The notes: generated from the sequence alone by a model not told the origin. A stretch of DNA of 64,000 nt from Tichowtungia sp964398915 (GCA_964398915.1 CAYNOR010000006.1:1-64000); one strand, 5' to 3'; shown: positions 27,481 through 35,878, counted from the first letter of the stretch. A program made the numbers and translations.

Positions 27481-28409
27481 TGTGCGGCATCTTCCTGTTT
27501 TGCACTGTAAAAAGTCCGTCCACCGGATTCCCGTGCGTCCAGCAGGCCGCCGGTCTTGAGCTCTTCAATATATTTGATGGCTTCATTCCGGTGAATGCCG
27601 AGTCCTTCTGCAACGTCATCCAGCGTGCACGGACGGCGGCGGAGCATTTCCAGTATGGTTTGTTTCTGTACGGTAAAATCGGTTTGGGCGTGTACACCCC
27701 GGTAATCAGCAATGATTTCAGCGGCCGGACTGAACTGAACCGCAATTTCGCTCAATCGGGTTTTGCTGACCTGAACAGCATATTTTTCTGCAGGCGGGCG
27801 GGTGGCGGTGTTCAGTTGAATCCGGTCGGGCTGAATCTGTTTGGCGCAGTCGGCCATTTCGCGAACCTGACTTTGGGACGTGTTGATTCCCTCCAGAAAA
27901 AACACTTCCAGCCAGTATTGGTTTTTAAATTCCCTCCGGAAGCGAACCAGCCCTTCCAGCATCTTGGCAAACGTGATTTCCGGTGCGGGCCGGTTCATGG
28001 CATCAAATACAGTCTGACTTCCGGCATCCAGCGAGGGAATCACCAGATCGGAGTTCAGTAATTGCGCCCGTACTTCTGTTTTCCAGAGTAACGACCCGTT
28101 GGTCAGGACGGCCACCGGAACTTTTGTAATGGAATGAATGCGGTCAATCAGTTCGTCGAGACGTGAATACAGCGTCGGTTCACCCGAACCGCTGAGCGTG
28201 ATCCAATCCGGCTTTAACGCCAGTTTCGCCTGCAAATCCTCAATCACGGTGTCCATCGGAACCCATTCGCGCCGTTCGACGGTTTTACAGGTGGTGCGTC
28301 CAAGCTGGCAGTAGATGCAATCATAGGAGCAGGTTTTAAATGGAACCAGATCAACCCCGAGCGACCGCCCGAGCCTGCGGGATGGAACTGGACCGAATAC
28401 ATAGCTCAT
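27477..28409 (-). CDS. Radical SAM protein with C-terminal winged helix
   Basis: A 310-residue radical SAM enzyme. It begins YVFGPVPSRRLGRSLG and has the cluster motif CSYDCIYC, followed by SGSGEPTLY and VLTNGSLLW, typical of the family. The last about 65 residues form a winged helix (TLDDVAEGLGIHRNEAIKYI). This subgroup is common in anaerobes and archaea and its reaction is unknown. GAGGATTG precedes the start at 28409; the MBL gene stops 1 nt upstream. It may modify a partner protein or cofactor in this operon. Confidence 0.85.
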   Translation of the reverse strand: MSYVFGPVPSRRLGRSLGVDLVPFKTCSYDCIYCQLGRTTCKTVERREWVPMDTVIEDLQAKLALKPDWITLSGSGEPTLYSRLDELIDRIHSITKVPVAVLTNGSLLWKTEVRAQLLNSDLVIPSLDAGSQTVFDAMNRPAPEITFAKMLEGLVRFRREFKNQYWLEVFFLEGINTSQSQVREMADCAKQIQPDRIQLNTATRPPAEKYAVQVSKTRLSEIAVQFSPAAEIIADYRGVHAQTDFTVQKQTILEMLRRRPCTLDDVAEGLGIHRNEAIKYIEELKTGGLLDARESGGRTFYSAKQEDAAQ

Positions 28410-28410
28410 A

Positions 28411-29247
28411 TCAATCCTCGATTTGTATGACTGTACCGGACGGGCACGTTTCGCATTTTTCCGGGAATTCATTCCATAAGCGCACTATCGCTGCGAAGCC
28501 GGTGCAGTGGCAGGGGATCAGCCGTTGAACATTAAAACGGCGCAGTTCAGCCACGGTTTTATTCATACGTTCCGGGCTGGCGTTGAGCAGATGCATCCCG
28601 CCGATGACGGTATGGATCGGACGGTTATCCGTGAGAGTCTGGATATAGCGCAGCGTGTTGATGACGCCGGAGTGCGCACAACCGAGAATTACGGCGGTTC
28701 CGTTTTTTGTTTCTGTGAATAGTGCCTGATCATCCGGAAGATCATCCGGAATCCGGCACTCCGGGTCTTTGAAAAACGCGCCGCCGGTATCTTCAAAGCG
28801 GGTGGTTCTGGGAATCGGTCCGGTCAGGAAAAGTCCAGGAGCAATCATTGTTTTTTCTTCGACAAAAACAATCTCTGCGAGTTCACCCGCTGTAATTTTG
28901 TTGCCGGCCGTCATGCCGACCTCGCGGGCAGAGCCACTCGGATTGAGTGCATATTTCAATGAGAAGGCTTCCGGATGGACGTAGAGACGCGGACAGTCCA
29001 TGCCGTTCAGCGCATAGGTCAGTCCTCCGGTGTGATCGTAGTGTCCATGGCTCAAAACGACAGCATGGATTGTTTTCAGATCGACGTCCAGCGTCTCGGT
29101 GTTATGCCGCAACGCCAGCCCCTGACCGGTATCGAAGAGAATTTTATCCCGTCCGCTTTCGATCAAAAACGAAAGTCCGTGCTCTGCCAGCAGATCGCGT
29201 TTCCCGGCAGCATTCTCAACCAGAACGGTAATTTTTAGATTATTCAT
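28411..29247 (-). CDS. MBL-fold metallohydrolase
   Basis: A 278-residue metallo-beta-lactamase-fold protein with the metal motif SHGHYDHTGG, and later His-containing strands GCAHSGVIN and GGMHLL. This subgroup is often annotated as a methanopterin-precursor (RFA-P) synthase-like protein; that name should not be taken as function. Three C-terminal cysteines (CHCTGF, EKCETC) are unusual for a hydrolase and could bind metal. The ATG overlaps the upstream membrane-protein stop. Confidence 0.82.
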   Translation of the reverse strand: MNNLKITVLVENAAGKRDLLAEHGLSFLIESGRDKILFDTGQGLALRHNTETLDVDLKTIHAVVLSHGHYDHTGGLTYALNGMDCPRLYVHPEAFSLKYALNPSGSAREVGMTAGNKITAGELAEIVFVEEKTMIAPGLFLTGPIPRTTRFEDTGGAFFKDPECRIPDDLPDDQALFTETKNGTAVILGCAHSGVINTLRYIQTLTDNRPIHTVIGGMHLLNASPERMNKTVAELRRFNVQRLIPCHCTGFAAIVRLWNEFPEKCETCPSGTVIQIED

Positions 29248-29849
29248 GTGTTTTTATCCTTTGAAAAGAGAAGCGGGAATACGATGTCGCTGGTACAGCA
29301 GGGAATCCATACTGCCAGAAACAGAAAGACTGCTGTGAGAATGATGGCAACCGCGCTCATGGTTGCACCGGTCGCCATGGTGATGTGAAACAGGGAGGCC
29401 CAAGTGCTCAGGAGTACGTGGGTGGCGTGCGGAAATTTTGTTCTAGGCCATACGCAGGCCCACGCAATACCGGCAAGTGCCAGCGGATTAACCAGCCACC
29501 ATTTCTCGATAAATCCCAGATGCAGTCCGCGATGAGGTAGATCGAGCAGGATTTCTCCAATAAACGGGATGATACTGTCGCTGAGCGTTGCAATTCCAAC
29601 AGAACCAAAGTAGCCGATAGCCAGCGTTTTCCAGAATCCCTTGTTGCCATGCAACCGGTACATGGCGGTTGTAACCAAAGCGCTGAGAAAAACGTGAACC
29701 GGATGGCACGTCCAAAACAAGACGGACGAAATCTCATGCGGCACCTGTGCCTGAATAAAAACGGCCATCAGCACAATGCCTGTCACGGTTCCGAACGCTG
29801 TAAACGGCGCATGCTGTTTCAGCTCTTTTGCTATGATTCCGGCGCTCAT
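29244..29849 (-). CDS. Polytopic membrane protein of the ORP-like operon
   Basis: A 201-residue integral membrane protein with about five to six helices. Candidate metal or charge residues occur in the membrane: HPVHVF, HRGLHLGF and a C-terminal WIPCCTSDIVFPLLF. The dicysteine close to the last helix is notable. No family was recognised. It is coupled by ATGA overlaps to the peptide deformylase upstream and MBL gene downstream. It could be a metal or sulfur-species channel for this pathway, but that is only context-based. Confidence 0.7.
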   Translation of the reverse strand: MSAGIIAKELKQHAPFTAFGTVTGIVLMAVFIQAQVPHEISSVLFWTCHPVHVFLSALVTTAMYRLHGNKGFWKTLAIGYFGSVGIATLSDSIIPFIGEILLDLPHRGLHLGFIEKWWLVNPLALAGIAWACVWPRTKFPHATHVLLSTWASLFHITMATGATMSAVAIILTAVFLFLAVWIPCCTSDIVFPLLFSKDKNT

Positions 29850-30319
29850 GCAGACACCTCACGATTCATTGGAGACTTTGTCGTATTATAGTCACAGATC
29901 AGCACACCGTTCAGGTGATCCAGTTCGTGCTGAACCGTACGCGCCCACAAGCCGTCCAGCCGGTGAAGTTGTCTATGCCCGAGGATATTATACCCGACTA
30001 CGTCAATGCAGGAGTCCCGTTCAACCGCTACGGATAATTCGGGAAGACTCAGACACCCTTCTGTCATTTGACTGCGTCCGGTGTTGTTAATAACCATCGG
30101 ATTGATCAAACACAAAAACCGGTTGTTGATTTCGGCGACAAAAAACCGGCCGGTTAGGCCCGCCTGAGGTGCCGCCAATCCGATTCCCTTGTGCATTTGC
30201 ATCAGGGTGAACATTTCATTAATGACATCTGAAAGCCAGGTGTCGAATTTCTCAACCGGCATACAAACCTGTCGCAGAACCGGATCGGGATGCATTTTCA
30301 GAGTAAGTGGCTGCGGCAT
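29846..30319 (-). CDS. Peptide deformylase (operon-embedded paralogue)
   Basis: A 157-residue peptide deformylase with all three active-site motifs: GIGLAAPQ, EGCLSLP (metal-ligand Cys) and HELDHL (two His ligands and the catalytic Glu). PDF removes formyl from nascent proteins using Fe2+. Finding it in a metallocluster operon rather than beside fmt is odd. It may be an extra copy protecting translation under iron or oxygen stress, or act on a small formylated substrate (inference). It starts 18 nt after the Mrp gene stop. Confidence 0.9.
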   Translation of the reverse strand: MPQPLTLKMHPDPVLRQVCMPVEKFDTWLSDVINEMFTLMQMHKGIGLAAPQAGLTGRFFVAEINNRFLCLINPMVINNTGRSQMTEGCLSLPELSVAVERDSCIDVVGYNILGHRQLHRLDGLWARTVQHELDHLNGVLICDYNTTKSPMNREVSA

Positions 30320-30337
30320 AATGGGTTCTCTTTTTTA

Positions 30338-31555
30338 TCAGAATTCTTTTTTCAGCGCGGCATCAATTTGTTCAACCGCTTTTTCAAACGCCTGTGCGGC
30401 GGCGGATTCGCTGTGTTTTTGCAGAAAGCTGTGTCCGGCATCGCCGCAAAGGCCGACGTTCGGATCAATCGGAATGCGGCCAAGAAACGCAAGGTTGTAT
30501 TTCTCCGCGGTCTTGTATCCGCCGTTTTTTCCGAACAGGTGGATGGTTTCTCCGCATTTCGGGCAGGTGTACCCGCTCATGTTTTCTAAAACTCCAAGAA
30601 TCGGCAGATCAATTTTCCGGCAGAACTGAACCGACTTGCGTACATCGGCAGCAGCGATTTCCTGAGGCGTGGTCACAATGACCGCGCCATCCGGCGAGCC
30701 GATCAGCTGGCAGACGGAAAGAGGTTCGTCACCGGTGCCGGGCGGACAGTCTGTAATCAGATAATCCAGCTCGCCCCAGTTCACGCCGTGCAGCATTTGT
30801 TCGAGAACTTTCATTTTCAGCGGTCCGCGCATGATGACGGCCTGATCGGGATGCTCCAGCATAAAACCGGAAGACATCAGTTTGATACCGCTGGCCCGCA
30901 CGGGCTCAACGGTGTCGCCGAACTGTTCTGCGTGTGAGCCGACCTGATTGAACAGGGTGGGAATACTGGGGCCGTGAATGTCGGCATCGAGCAATCCGAC
31001 CTTGAATCCTTTGGCCGCCAGCGACAGGGCCAGATTAGCCGCGACTGTGCTCTTGCCGACACCGCCTTTTCCGGAAAGCACCACGATGTTGTGTTTTACC
31101 CCGGAGAGTCCGTTAGATCCTGCTTGAACCGGCGGAGAGGTTTCCTTGCGCGAACTGCACTCTTTTTCGCAAGAGGAGCAGGCTTCCGGCGGACAGTGTT
31201 TTTTCCGGTAATCGGAAATCGCCGCCCGCAAGGTCGTGATCGCCAGAAGGGCACAATGGCTGGACTCCTCGGGAAACCCCGGCAGCAGAGCTAAAACATC
31301 TGCCGGTTCCAACGCAAAAGCGACAGACTCCGGAGCGCCGGAAGCCAGTGTGCAGGCGCTGGTACCGCAGGCGACGGAGTCGGTGCATCCGTCGGTTGTG
31401 AAGGTGCAGCGTGTAATCCGCTCTTCCTGAATTTTTACCCAGAACTCCATCGTGTCGCCGCACGGCCCGGTGAACCGTGCATTGCCGTTAGCTCCTTTAA
31501 GTGGCCCGAATACGCCGGGCAGGGCGGTGTTTCCATCTATTGCATTCGCTGACAT
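30338..31555 (-). CDS. IscU-like scaffold fused to Mrp/NBP35 ATPase
   Basis: A 405-residue fusion. Residues about 20-115 resemble the IscU/NifU scaffold and keep the three cluster cysteines in GPCGDTM, DGCTDSVACGTSA and SSHCALL. Residues 150-400 are an Mrp/NBP35 P-loop ATPase with LSGKGGVGKST, and CxxC for bridging an Fe-S cluster (YTCPKCG). Mrp proteins carry and deliver Fe-S clusters, so scaffold and carrier are combined here. GGAGAAACT supports the start at 31555; the gene overlaps the upstream ATPase by 19 nt. In Desulfovibrio an Mrp relative belongs to the ORP complex. Confidence 0.9.
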   Translation of the reverse strand: MSANAIDGNTALPGVFGPLKGANGNARFTGPCGDTMEFWVKIQEERITRCTFTTDGCTDSVACGTSACTLASGAPESVAFALEPADVLALLPGFPEESSHCALLAITTLRAAISDYRKKHCPPEACSSCEKECSSRKETSPPVQAGSNGLSGVKHNIVVLSGKGGVGKSTVAANLALSLAAKGFKVGLLDADIHGPSIPTLFNQVGSHAEQFGDTVEPVRASGIKLMSSGFMLEHPDQAVIMRGPLKMKVLEQMLHGVNWGELDYLITDCPPGTGDEPLSVCQLIGSPDGAVIVTTPQEIAAADVRKSVQFCRKIDLPILGVLENMSGYTCPKCGETIHLFGKNGGYKTAEKYNLAFLGRIPIDPNVGLCGDAGHSFLQKHSESAAAQAFEKAVEQIDAALKKEF

Positions 31556-32406
31556 AGTTTCTCCCATAAGGTTTGTATGAATTGCGAAGCGGGTCCTTCG
31601 TTATGTTCCACTACGCTTTGCCCGTTAATTTGGGCTTCCGTAATGGATTTATCGTAAGGAATCCGCGTTAAAACGGTTGCGCTGGCATTTGCTGCGGCGG
31701 ATTCAATGGCCGCCGTCATCGCTGGATTGATGTCCCATTTGTTGACGCAGATGAACGCGGGAATCTGAAAGTGGCGCGTCAGTTCAAGAACCCGCAACAG
31801 ATCGTGCTGCCCGGACAGTGTGGGCTCAGTGACCGCCAGTACAGCATCCGCGCCGGTGAGCGAGGCGATAACCGGACAGCCGGTGCCGGGCGGGCCGTCC
31901 ACTAAAATCCAGTCCGCTTGAATGGCTGCTGCAACTTGCTTGGCCTGACTGCGCACGGTACTCACGAGTTTACCGGAGTTTTCAGCGCCGATTCCAAGCC
32001 GAGCATGAACCATCGTACCGCAACGGGTTTTTGAAAGGAACCACTCGCCGCAGAGACGTTCTGGAAAATCAATCGCCTTGGCCGGGCAGAAGTGGACGCA
32101 AACTCCGCAGCCTTCGCAGGAAGCCGGATCAATCCGGAAGAGCCCGTCGATTGCTTCGATCGCATCGAACCGGCAGAGCGTCTGGCAGAGTCCGCACTGC
32201 AAGCAATCTGCTGTACGGATGACCGCCTCGTGTCCGCTGTAAAACGGATGAGTTTGCTGTGCCTCGGGCCGGAGAATCAAATGCAGATCGGCTGCATCGA
32301 CATCGCAGTCGGCCAGCACCGCGTTGTTCGCGAGCGTGGCGAAGGATGCCGTGATGCTGGTTTTACCGGTTCCGCCTTTGCCGCTGATGATGACGAGTTC
32401 TTTCAT
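31537..32406 (-). CDS. MinD-like P-loop ATPase with inserted ferredoxin (ORP type)
   Basis: A 289-residue MinD-superfamily ATPase with deviant Walker A SGKGGTGKTS and a 2[4Fe-4S] insertion at about 63-118 (CLQCGLCQTLCRF, CEGCGVCVHFCPAKAI). Then come VDGPPGTGCPVIASL and FICVNKWD. Paired ATPases of this kind are members of the Desulfovibrio ORP complex. The second copy lies upstream (32733-33572), separated by the DsrE gene. ATP use coupled to Fe-S redox or to cluster loading is likely but unproven. Confidence 0.92.
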   Translation of the reverse strand: MKELVIISGKGGTGKTSITASFATLANNAVLADCDVDAADLHLILRPEAQQTHPFYSGHEAVIRTADCLQCGLCQTLCRFDAIEAIDGLFRIDPASCEGCGVCVHFCPAKAIDFPERLCGEWFLSKTRCGTMVHARLGIGAENSGKLVSTVRSQAKQVAAAIQADWILVDGPPGTGCPVIASLTGADAVLAVTEPTLSGQHDLLRVLELTRHFQIPAFICVNKWDINPAMTAAIESAAANASATVLTRIPYDKSITEAQINGQSVVEHNEGPASQFIQTLWEKLCQRMQ

Positions 32407-32415
32407 GGGGAATTC

Positions 32416-32736
32416 CTAAACCGTAATCAGTCTGTCCGAGTCCCGGACAATTTCGTAGTGATCTTTGAGTGTAGAAAGCGGGCAGATTTCAGAGCCGTCC
32501 GAGCGCCTCAATTTCAGGCAGGTCCCGCAGGCAAAAAATCTCCCGCCTTCCTTGAGAATGGATTCTGCAAGCGCTTTAATATCAAACTTCAGGTCTTCAA
32601 TCCGGTCGATTTCCACGCCGCGGCCGGAAAGAAAAATTCTGACATCATCGCCTTCTTTTAAGCTGTAGAGTGCTAATCTTAATGCATTAAAAACTGTTTC
32701 CGGATCGGTTTGAGTGATGATGATTCCCAGCCTCAT
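32416..32736 (-). CDS. DsrE-family small protein
   Basis: A 106-residue DsrE/DsrF-like protein: LGIIITQTDPETVFNALR at the start, DVRIFLSGRGVEI, and the cysteine pair in FFACGTCLKLR. DsrE-like proteins hold and pass on persulfide sulfur, so it may supply sulfur to clusters assembled by the adjacent ATPases and scaffold. Its start overlaps the upstream ATPase stop by 4 nt, and the next ATPase follows after 9 nt. Confidence 0.85.
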   Translation of the reverse strand: MRLGIIITQTDPETVFNALRLALYSLKEGDDVRIFLSGRGVEIDRIEDLKFDIKALAESILKEGGRFFACGTCLKLRRSDGSEICPLSTLKDHYEIVRDSDRLITV

Positions 32737-33572
32737 TTCGGCTCCTTTTTTTGAATGACTTGAATCATTTCCTGAAAGGTGGAACGGAGTTCCGGCGCGG
32801 AGGACAGAATGCTTTCGCCGCGTGAAGTTGCTTCCGCGATTTTACGAGATTCCGGGATTTGCAGTAGCAGACGGATATTTTCTTTTTCGCAATACTCGAC
32901 CACGCGGTTATCGCCTGAATCGGAGCGGTTGATGAGTACGCCAAAGGGGATGTTCAGTAATCGCACGGTTTCGACCGCCAGTGTCAAATCATGCAGACCA
33001 AACGGCGTCGGCTCGGTGACGAGGATGACATAATCAGAGCCTTTGACGGCGGTAATCATCGGGCAGGAGGTGCCGGGCGGGCAGTCGATCAAAACCGGTA
33101 AAGCCGGATCGGCGGCCTTCTTTACGGCGCGGATGACCGGCGGGGCCATGGCATGACCGATGTTTAACCGGCCTTCTATAAACCGGATGTTTCCGCTTTG
33201 TCCGCGAACGATTTTTCCGACAGAACGCGGTTGTTCGGCTATTGCATGTTCCGGACAGACTCGTGCGCACCCGCCGCAACTGTGACACAGATCATCAAAC
33301 ACCATCACGGTTTTTCCCGCTACGGCGAGGGCATTGAACTGACAGATTTTTGCGCACTGTCCGCAGCCGGTACAGCGGGAAGAATCCACGACAGGAACCG
33401 AAACAGAAACCGCTTGTTCTGTGGTGCTTTCCAGACTCAGGAAAAGCGCCGCATTCGGCTCTTCGACATCGCAGTCGAGCAGTTGAACCGGGCCGTCCCA
33501 GACCTTCGCCAGCGCGACCGACAGAGTCGTCTTGCCGGTTCCCCCTTTTCCGGATGCAATCGCAATTTGCAT
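32733..33572 (-). CDS. MinD-like P-loop ATPase with inserted ferredoxin (second copy)
   Basis: A 279-residue paralogue of the downstream ATPase. It has Walker A SGKGGTGKTTLS, a ferredoxin insertion with CTGCGQCAKICQFNAL and CHSCGGCARVCPEHAI, then LIDCPPGTSCPMITA, VTEPTPFGLHD and VLINRSDSGD. AAGGAG lies before the ATG at 33572, which shares one base with the DUF89 stop (TAATG). The two copies differ outside the motifs, so they probably form a heterodimer, as inferred for the ORP pair in Desulfovibrio. Confidence 0.92.
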   Translation of the reverse strand: MQIAIASGKGGTGKTTLSVALAKVWDGPVQLLDCDVEEPNAALFLSLESTTEQAVSVSVPVVDSSRCTGCGQCAKICQFNALAVAGKTVMVFDDLCHSCGGCARVCPEHAIAEQPRSVGKIVRGQSGNIRFIEGRLNIGHAMAPPVIRAVKKAADPALPVLIDCPPGTSCPMITAVKGSDYVILVTEPTPFGLHDLTLAVETVRLLNIPFGVLINRSDSGDNRVVEYCEKENIRLLLQIPESRKIAEATSRGESILSSAPELRSTFQEMIQVIQKKEPK

Positions 33573-34432
33573 TACAAACTCCTTTTTGCGCAGCGCAGCA
33601 CATGGGTGCCGATCGGTAGGTTGACCGATGCCGCTACGACTGGGCACTTAGCTTTAAACAGGAAGAAAATATTTTTTCCGCAGTGACTAAGCGTTTCAAA
33701 ATTTCCCTGACCTTTGGAAACGATCAGATCGGATGTCTCAAAGGCGTTTTGGAATTCCCTGCTGCAATCGTTCAGCAGTGTACCGGGCGCATCGGAGCCG
33801 TTTCCGATGACGCGGACGATTTGGTCGAGTCCGGCAGTTTGCGCATCAACCAGCGTGGCATCATTGATAATCGGCATCCCACGCACAGCGACTGTGACCC
33901 AGTTGGCTCCAAGCTGTTCAATCAGCAGTGTATCGAAAACGATTTCGCCGCAGTTGTCGGCCAGATAAAGGATTTTTTTCGCCCGTGCAACTTCCTGGCG
34001 GAAATGTTCTCGGTCGCCTTCGAGCGGTTGCTCGGCGGCATGGCGGATCGCATCGTGAATTTCGTTTTCGTTCAGTCCGCTTTTTGCACCTAGATCGATA
34101 ATGTTTCCGGCAACGGCCAGATTGGCTGCGGTCATCAGCGGATCATTAGAGGATTTGACCTGCGTGCGCAATCCGGGCAGCAACCGCAGCGCCATTTGGT
34201 TATGCTGATCTTTCTGCTCCCGGTACGGATCTTCAACGCCGGTGAGCTCGCGCAGGCGACGGTGAATCCGTTGAGCCAGCGCGGGCGGCGACAGACTCAT
34301 ATCCATCTCGCTCAGCCAGCGCAGTACGTCGCGAATGATCTGTTCATGAACCACCGGATCGGCAGAACTCATCCGGGCGGCATCCAGCGTCTGCCGGACA
34401 AAACAGGGAATACAATTGAGATAGGTTTTCAT
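33572..34432 (-). CDS. DUF89/ARMT1-like protein
   Basis: A 286-residue DUF89-family protein starting MKTYLNCIPCFVRQTLDAAR. It has the family metal/phosphatase motifs LADNCGEIVFDTLLIE, VAVRGMPIINDAT and DLIVSKGQGNFETL. Family members include metal-dependent phosphatases thought to remove damaged sugar-phosphates; the archaeal/bacterial branch with N-terminal CxxC is not characterised. The start at 34432 is chosen over one 12 nt upstream by homology. An 85-nt gap from the NifX gene leaves room for a separate promoter. Confidence 0.85.
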   Translation of the reverse strand: MKTYLNCIPCFVRQTLDAARMSSADPVVHEQIIRDVLRWLSEMDMSLSPPALAQRIHRRLRELTGVEDPYREQKDQHNQMALRLLPGLRTQVKSSNDPLMTAANLAVAGNIIDLGAKSGLNENEIHDAIRHAAEQPLEGDREHFRQEVARAKKILYLADNCGEIVFDTLLIEQLGANWVTVAVRGMPIINDATLVDAQTAGLDQIVRVIGNGSDAPGTLLNDCSREFQNAFETSDLIVSKGQGNFETLSHCGKNIFFLFKAKCPVVAASVNLPIGTHVLRCAKRSL

Positions 34433-34517
34433 AATAAGTGGCAAGTGGCGGGTATCGAGTGGCGGTCGGGTTGTTTCTTCATCAAATCGGAAATCACCAA
34501 TCGGTAATCGTCAATTC

Positions 34518-34880
34518 TCACACCCAGTGTCCTTCGACATCCGCTTCCTGCGCGGCCGTCAGTTTCCCGGTCGCATACAAGTCCAGTGCTTCCTGAACGG
34601 TTGAGGCGGTACTCGGATAAACCGCGATTTTTGAAGCGCTTAACACCCGGAACGCTTTCGGGCCGAAGTGGCCGCTGATCACCGCAGCTGCTCCGGTGGA
34701 GGCCGCATTTTGCGCGGCCTGAATTCCTGCGCCCTGGGCTGCGTTCAGGTTCTGTGAATTATCGGCGATTTCAAACGTTCCGGTTTCTGTTTCATAGATG
34801 ATAAACCGTGCGGCGCGTCCGAAGCGCGGATCGAGCGGGGCGCTCAGATCGTTTCCCGATGTGGTAATGGCAATTTTCAT
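34518..34880 (-). CDS. NifX/ORP-type dinitrogenase iron-molybdenum cofactor family protein
   Basis: A 120-residue NifX-like protein (MKIAITTSGNDLSAPLDPRFGRA, FGPKAFRVLSASKIAVYP). It is the likely counterpart of the orange protein in ORP clusters, which binds a sulfur-bridged Mo/Cu cluster without protein cysteine ligands. This copy has no cysteines at all, unlike the one at the operon end. AAAGGAAACTCC precedes the start, which overlaps the C_GCAxxG gene stop by 4 nt. Confidence 0.87.
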   Translation of the reverse strand: MKIAITTSGNDLSAPLDPRFGRAARFIIYETETGTFEIADNSQNLNAAQGAGIQAAQNAASTGAAAVISGHFGPKAFRVLSASKIAVYPSTASTVQEALDLYATGKLTAAQEADVEGHWV

Positions 34881-35221
34881 GATGGAGTTTCCTTTGTAAT
34901 CTCTTCCAGCAGTCCGGCAGCGGTTGCGACGCAATCGGCGCAGGGCATAACCCGGTTGCGGCGGATTTCCCGGCAGACGGTATGTCCGGATGCGTGTTGA
35001 CTGAATTTTTCTTTAATCATTTCTTTTAAATGCGATTCGGCCAGTTCGCAGGCGGCGTGCAACGCGCCGCAAAGTCCTTCCGGAGCCTGACCGTTGCCGC
35101 AGTCTGAAAAACGGATGTGATGATCCGACTCCGGCTGTTTTTTATCTTTCCACGCCAAGGCAACTGCTTGTGCGCAGTTGCCCCGGCGGGCTTTGTAGTG
35201 TTCGACAGCGGATTTTTTCAT
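34877..35221 (-). CDS. C_GCAxxG_C_C family protein
   Basis: A 114-residue putative redox-active protein of the C_GCAxxG_C_C type, with GNCAQAVALAW near the N-terminus, CGNGQAPEGLCGALHAAC in the middle and CREIRRNRVMPCADCVATA near the end. The spaced cysteines probably bind a metal or cluster. Its ATG overlaps the DUF5320 stop, and its stop overlaps the NifX start, fixing it inside the operon. Function unknown. Confidence 0.85.
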   Translation of the reverse strand: MKKSAVEHYKARRGNCAQAVALAWKDKKQPESDHHIRFSDCGNGQAPEGLCGALHAACELAESHLKEMIKEKFSQHASGHTVCREIRRNRVMPCADCVATAAGLLEEITKETPS

Positions 35222-35475
35222 GACCGGGTCTGAATTTCTCCGATCCGCTTTTCAATCCGCGCCATCTGTTGTTTCAGTTCGAGCAGTTCATCGTCCTGTG
35301 ACGGCTGAACGGGTTGCACGAACCGGTTGCGGAATCCGAAGCCCCGTCCGCATCCGCGTCCGAAGCCTCCGCCGACTGTTTGAAAGCCAGCTGTGTTGTA
35401 TCCTGCGCAGAAGCCTGCGCTGCGTCCGGTCATCGGGCCTGCGCCCGCCGGACCTGTTCTGTCTCCCCTCGGCAT
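35218..35475 (-). CDS. DUF5320 small Gly/Arg/Phe-rich protein
   Basis: An 85-residue protein beginning MPRGDRTGPAGAGPMTGR, with a Gly/Phe/Arg-rich middle and a short C-terminal coiled coil (LLELKQQMARIEKRIGEI). This pattern is DUF5320, usually found next to NifX-like proteins and Mrp ATPases in anaerobes. It could scaffold the complex through the coiled coil. Function unknown. Confidence 0.85.
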   Translation of the reverse strand: MPRGDRTGPAGAGPMTGRSAGFCAGYNTAGFQTVGGGFGRGCGRGFGFRNRFVQPVQPSQDDELLELKQQMARIEKRIGEIQTRS

Positions 35476-35499
35476 GTTATGCCTCCTTTTCTTTTTAAA

Positions 35500-35868
35500 T
35501 TATTGGCAGCCGTGTCCATGGCCGTGCCCGCCTCGTCCGCATCGGCAGCCGCCATGTGGTTCATTCGGAGTTTCCGGTATGGTTATTTCTTTTCCGCCTT
35601 CCATGCGGATGGCTTTACCGTGTGTCAGGGCTTCGGCCACCTTTTTATGGGCTCTGGCGATGATCAGTCCGAACGTTTGGCGCGAAACGCCCATCCGTTC
35701 TGCCGCTTGTTCCTGATAGAGCTCCTCAAAGTCAGCCAGCCGGATGGCTTCCAGTTCATCCGGAGCCAGCTCGACGGCTTCCAGCATCCGCAGAGGAATC
35801 CCCTGAGGTTTAAAGTAAGTCACCGGCGCGCAATGGCCGATCCGTCGTTCTTTTTGGGGTCTTGGCAT
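35500..35868 (-). CDS. DUF134 family sigma-70 region 4-like regulator
   Basis: A 122-residue protein with a sigma-region-4-like helix-turn-helix (DFEELYQEQAAERMGVSRQT) and a C-terminal Cys/His tail (CRCGRGGHGHGHGCQ), a plausible metal sensor. DUF134 proteins usually neighbour NifX/Mrp genes. As the first gene of the operon it is the best candidate for its regulator. A 12-bp palindrome, TGGCATATGCCA, lies 11 nt before its start codon and may be its own operator. Confidence 0.85.
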   Translation of the reverse strand: MPRPQKERRIGHCAPVTYFKPQGIPLRMLEAVELAPDELEAIRLADFEELYQEQAAERMGVSRQTFGLIIARAHKKVAEALTHGKAIRMEGGKEITIPETPNEPHGGCRCGRGGHGHGHGCQ

Positions 35869-35878
35869 GTTTTATTTA

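Noticed and set aside
26089..35868. Nitrogenase cofactor cluster, because of two NifX-family proteins
   Set aside because: No nifHDK, nifE/N, nifB or molybdate transport genes are present; the companion genes fit the ORP group instead.
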